Assembly: GCA_963976795.1 (NCBI GenBank)
Contig: CAXBLT010000016.1
Span: 7,455 to 71,454, forward strand
Source of the DNA: UBA7359 sp963976795
Lineage (GTDB): Bacteria > Pseudomonadota > Gammaproteobacteria > Eutrophobiales > Eutrophobiaceae
Length of the DNA stretch: 64,000 nucleotides
Direction of reading: 5' to 3'
The position numbers and the translations under genes are program-made. Under the pieces are notes generated by a model. It had not been told where the DNA came from. It was given only the letters and a program-made list of their open reading frames with translations, and made no database searches. Of the stretch, positions 62,799 through 64,000 are shown piece after piece. Numbering within the stretch: the first letter of the stretch is position 1; each line of letters begins with the position of its first letter.

Positions 62799-63602
62799 TT
62801 ACTTGGCGGAAGGAAAATTGGCCTCTCTTTTTTCACGAATAGCAGCAATACCTTCCTTGGCATCATCACCTAAAAAGTTACGCATCTCTTCCTCTAATGA
62901 ACTCTCAAAGATAGGCGACGCCATTTGCATCCAGCCATTAAGTGTTTTCTTGGTTCCCTTAATTGCGATCTGACTTCCCTTTGCCAGTTTATCGGCAACG
63001 GCAAAAGCCTTGGTCATCAACTCATCATGTGGCACGCACAGGCTAACCATCCCCATACGTTCAGCCTCTTCGGCATTAATAAACTCAGCTGTCATCAAAT
63101 AGTATTTTGCCTTAGCCATGCCACATAATAATGGCCAAATAATGGCGGCGTGGTCACCTGCAGAAACGCCCAACTTGACATGTCCATCGGTAAACCTGCC
63201 CTTTTCAGCTGAAATAATGCTGATATCTGCAAGCATGGCAACGACTAAACCAGCACCTACCGCAACACCATTGATAGCAGAAATAATTGGCTTGTCACAA
63301 TTTAAAATATTATAAACAAGGTCTGATGCTTCTTTCTGAACACTCTCAATACTTTCAGGATTGCCCGCGATTTCACTCACCCAGTCAAGATCCCCTCCCG
63401 CAGAAAAGGCACGATCACCCGCTCCCGTGATGACAACAACCTTGGTCTTTTCATCCCCATCAACCACAGCCCATATTTTGGTCAGCTCCCAATGCAAGCG
63501 AGCGTTAGTCGCATTCATCACTTCCGGGCGATTAATCGTAATTAATAAAACACCATTCTCTTTATGCTCAAATAACAAGTGTTGAAAATCAGCATAATTC
63601 AT
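62799..63602 (-). CDS. Enoyl-CoA hydratase/isomerase-family protein (crotonase)
   Basis: The protein of about 267 residues has the crotonase pattern: VITGAGDRAFSAGGDLDWV, oxyanion-hole region KPIISAINGVAVGAGLVVAM, and DISIISAEKGRFTDGHVKLG. It acts on acyl-CoA substrates; the exact reaction is not fixed. The ATG at 63602 has a good ribosome-binding site (GGAG, 7 bases upstream); an upstream ATG at 63620 gives six more residues and also has an AGG. Confidence 0.88.
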   Translation of the reverse strand: MNYADFQHLLFEHKENGVLLITINRPEVMNATNARLHWELTKIWAVVDGDEKTKVVVITGAGDRAFSAGGDLDWVSEIAGNPESIESVQKEASDLVYNILNCDKPIISAINGVAVGAGLVVAMLADISIISAEKGRFTDGHVKLGVSAGDHAAIIWPLLCGMAKAKYYLMTAEFINAEEAERMGMVSLCVPHDELMTKAFAVADKLAKGSQIAIKGTKKTLNGWMQMASPIFESSLEEEMRNFLGDDAKEGIAAIREKREANFPSAK

Positions 63603-63832
63603 AAAATTTCTCCAATTCATTTACCTGTTTAAAAAGATTTTGACAGCTTTTTGCCAGACTTAAATGATTATATCAACATAGATCCCAGTGCATATATCAA
63701 TTAAGTCGCTAGAACTATTTTTAATAGAAAATCACGTTAACGAAGCAACTCATAGTATTTGATTTGGCCCTAGTTTAACGGAGAACTTTTTATTTAATCA
63801 AATAGGCTTTTTCCAATGAGAAACACATATCA

Positions 63833-64000
63833 TTATTGGGGTAAGACCACGTCTTCGGTAACTGCTCCCGGCGTTACTCTATCTCCTGCATCCATTTGGA
63901 ATAGGAGTAGGATTAACACGACCCCAAAGAGACAGTAGAACAGAAAATCAAAAGGGTCAGTGTCGATTGATATGATGAATAGATAAGAACTATAGGAAGA
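63833..64000 (-). CDS. Possible C-terminal fragment of a membrane protein (runs off the right edge)
   Basis: On the minus strand 55 codons stay open from the window edge to a stop at 63833-63835. They encode a hydrophobic segment (FLFYCLFGVVLILLLF) followed by a short soluble tail. No start is seen because the frame continues past 64000. The stretch also contains GGGTCAGTGTCGATTGAT, which resembles a dispersed repeat sequence, so the frame could be accidental. The region 63621-63832 holds no gene that I can see. Confidence 0.3.
   Translation of the reverse strand, partial: SSYSSYLFIISIDTDPFDFLFYCLFGVVLILLLFQMDAGDRVTPGAVTEDVVLPQ

Overview
The window reads as one contiguous stretch of chromosome from an AT-rich gammaproteobacterium. 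Supporting marks are the recJ-rpfE pair, an nth gene beside an RnfE-like gene, prmB, mpl, a hom-thrC operon with an AlaC-type aminotransferase, the Mla/MCE lipid transporter genes and an FdxA-type 7Fe ferredoxin. A small sulfur-compound oxidation cluster (SoxC-like dehydrogenase, cytochrome c, fused SoxYZ-like carrier) suggests relatives among sulfur-oxidising or methylotrophic gammaproteobacteria. The genus cannot be fixed from the sequence alone. No rRNA, tRNA, CRISPR array, prophage or transposase gene was seen.

Layout. 1-4.9 kb: a minus-strand signalling operon of a Tat-exported solute-binding protein, a PAS histidine kinase and a stand-alone receiver protein, plus an orphan membrane sensor. 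5-18.3 kb: housekeeping genes (recJ, rpfE-like, thrC, hom, alaC-like, nitrilase, tldD, EAL/HDOD, an MFS permease, aroC, a thioredoxin-like protein). 18.3-22.4 kb: a nested palindromic element, then the sox-like genes with an ArsR-type regulator and its probable operator. 22.4-27.1 kb: prmB, a GAF/HD-GYP protein and htpG. 27.2-40.9 kb: a 14-gene plus-strand Tad (tight adherence) pilus locus. 41-47.8 kb: mutS, an ABC-2 exporter, fdxA, an HDOD/GAF protein and a DUF4124 protein. 47.8-49.8 kb: a decayed receiver-like gene, a PP2C phosphatase and an FHA protein. 49.8-55.5 kb: an Mla/MCE lipid transport operon tightly joined to an RsbU/RsbW/STAS partner-switching module. 55.5-64 kb: nth, an RnfE-like gene, an LpxH-like phosphatase with a glycosyltransferase, an FAH-family hydrolase, a LON-domain protein, mpl, a membrane protein, a crotonase and a possible edge fragment.

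How they work together. Two blocks stand out as systems. The Tad locus carries all the core export parts (secretin, ATPase, TadB/TadC, CpaB, TPR lipoprotein, pilin-like proteins). Its CpaB has about five tandem 40-residue repeats and shares a C-terminal motif with the small secreted protein next door. Its ATPase is fused to an FHA domain, and no TadZ or prepilin peptidase is encoded nearby. In the Mla block, the STAS protein lies between an anti-sigma-type kinase/phosphatase pair and the MlaE permease, so one STAS protein could link a phosphorylation switch to lipid transport. Many signalling proteins (HD-GYP, degenerate EAL-HDOD, HDOD-GAF, PP2C, FHA, PAS kinase) suggest surface and stress behaviour is heavily regulated.
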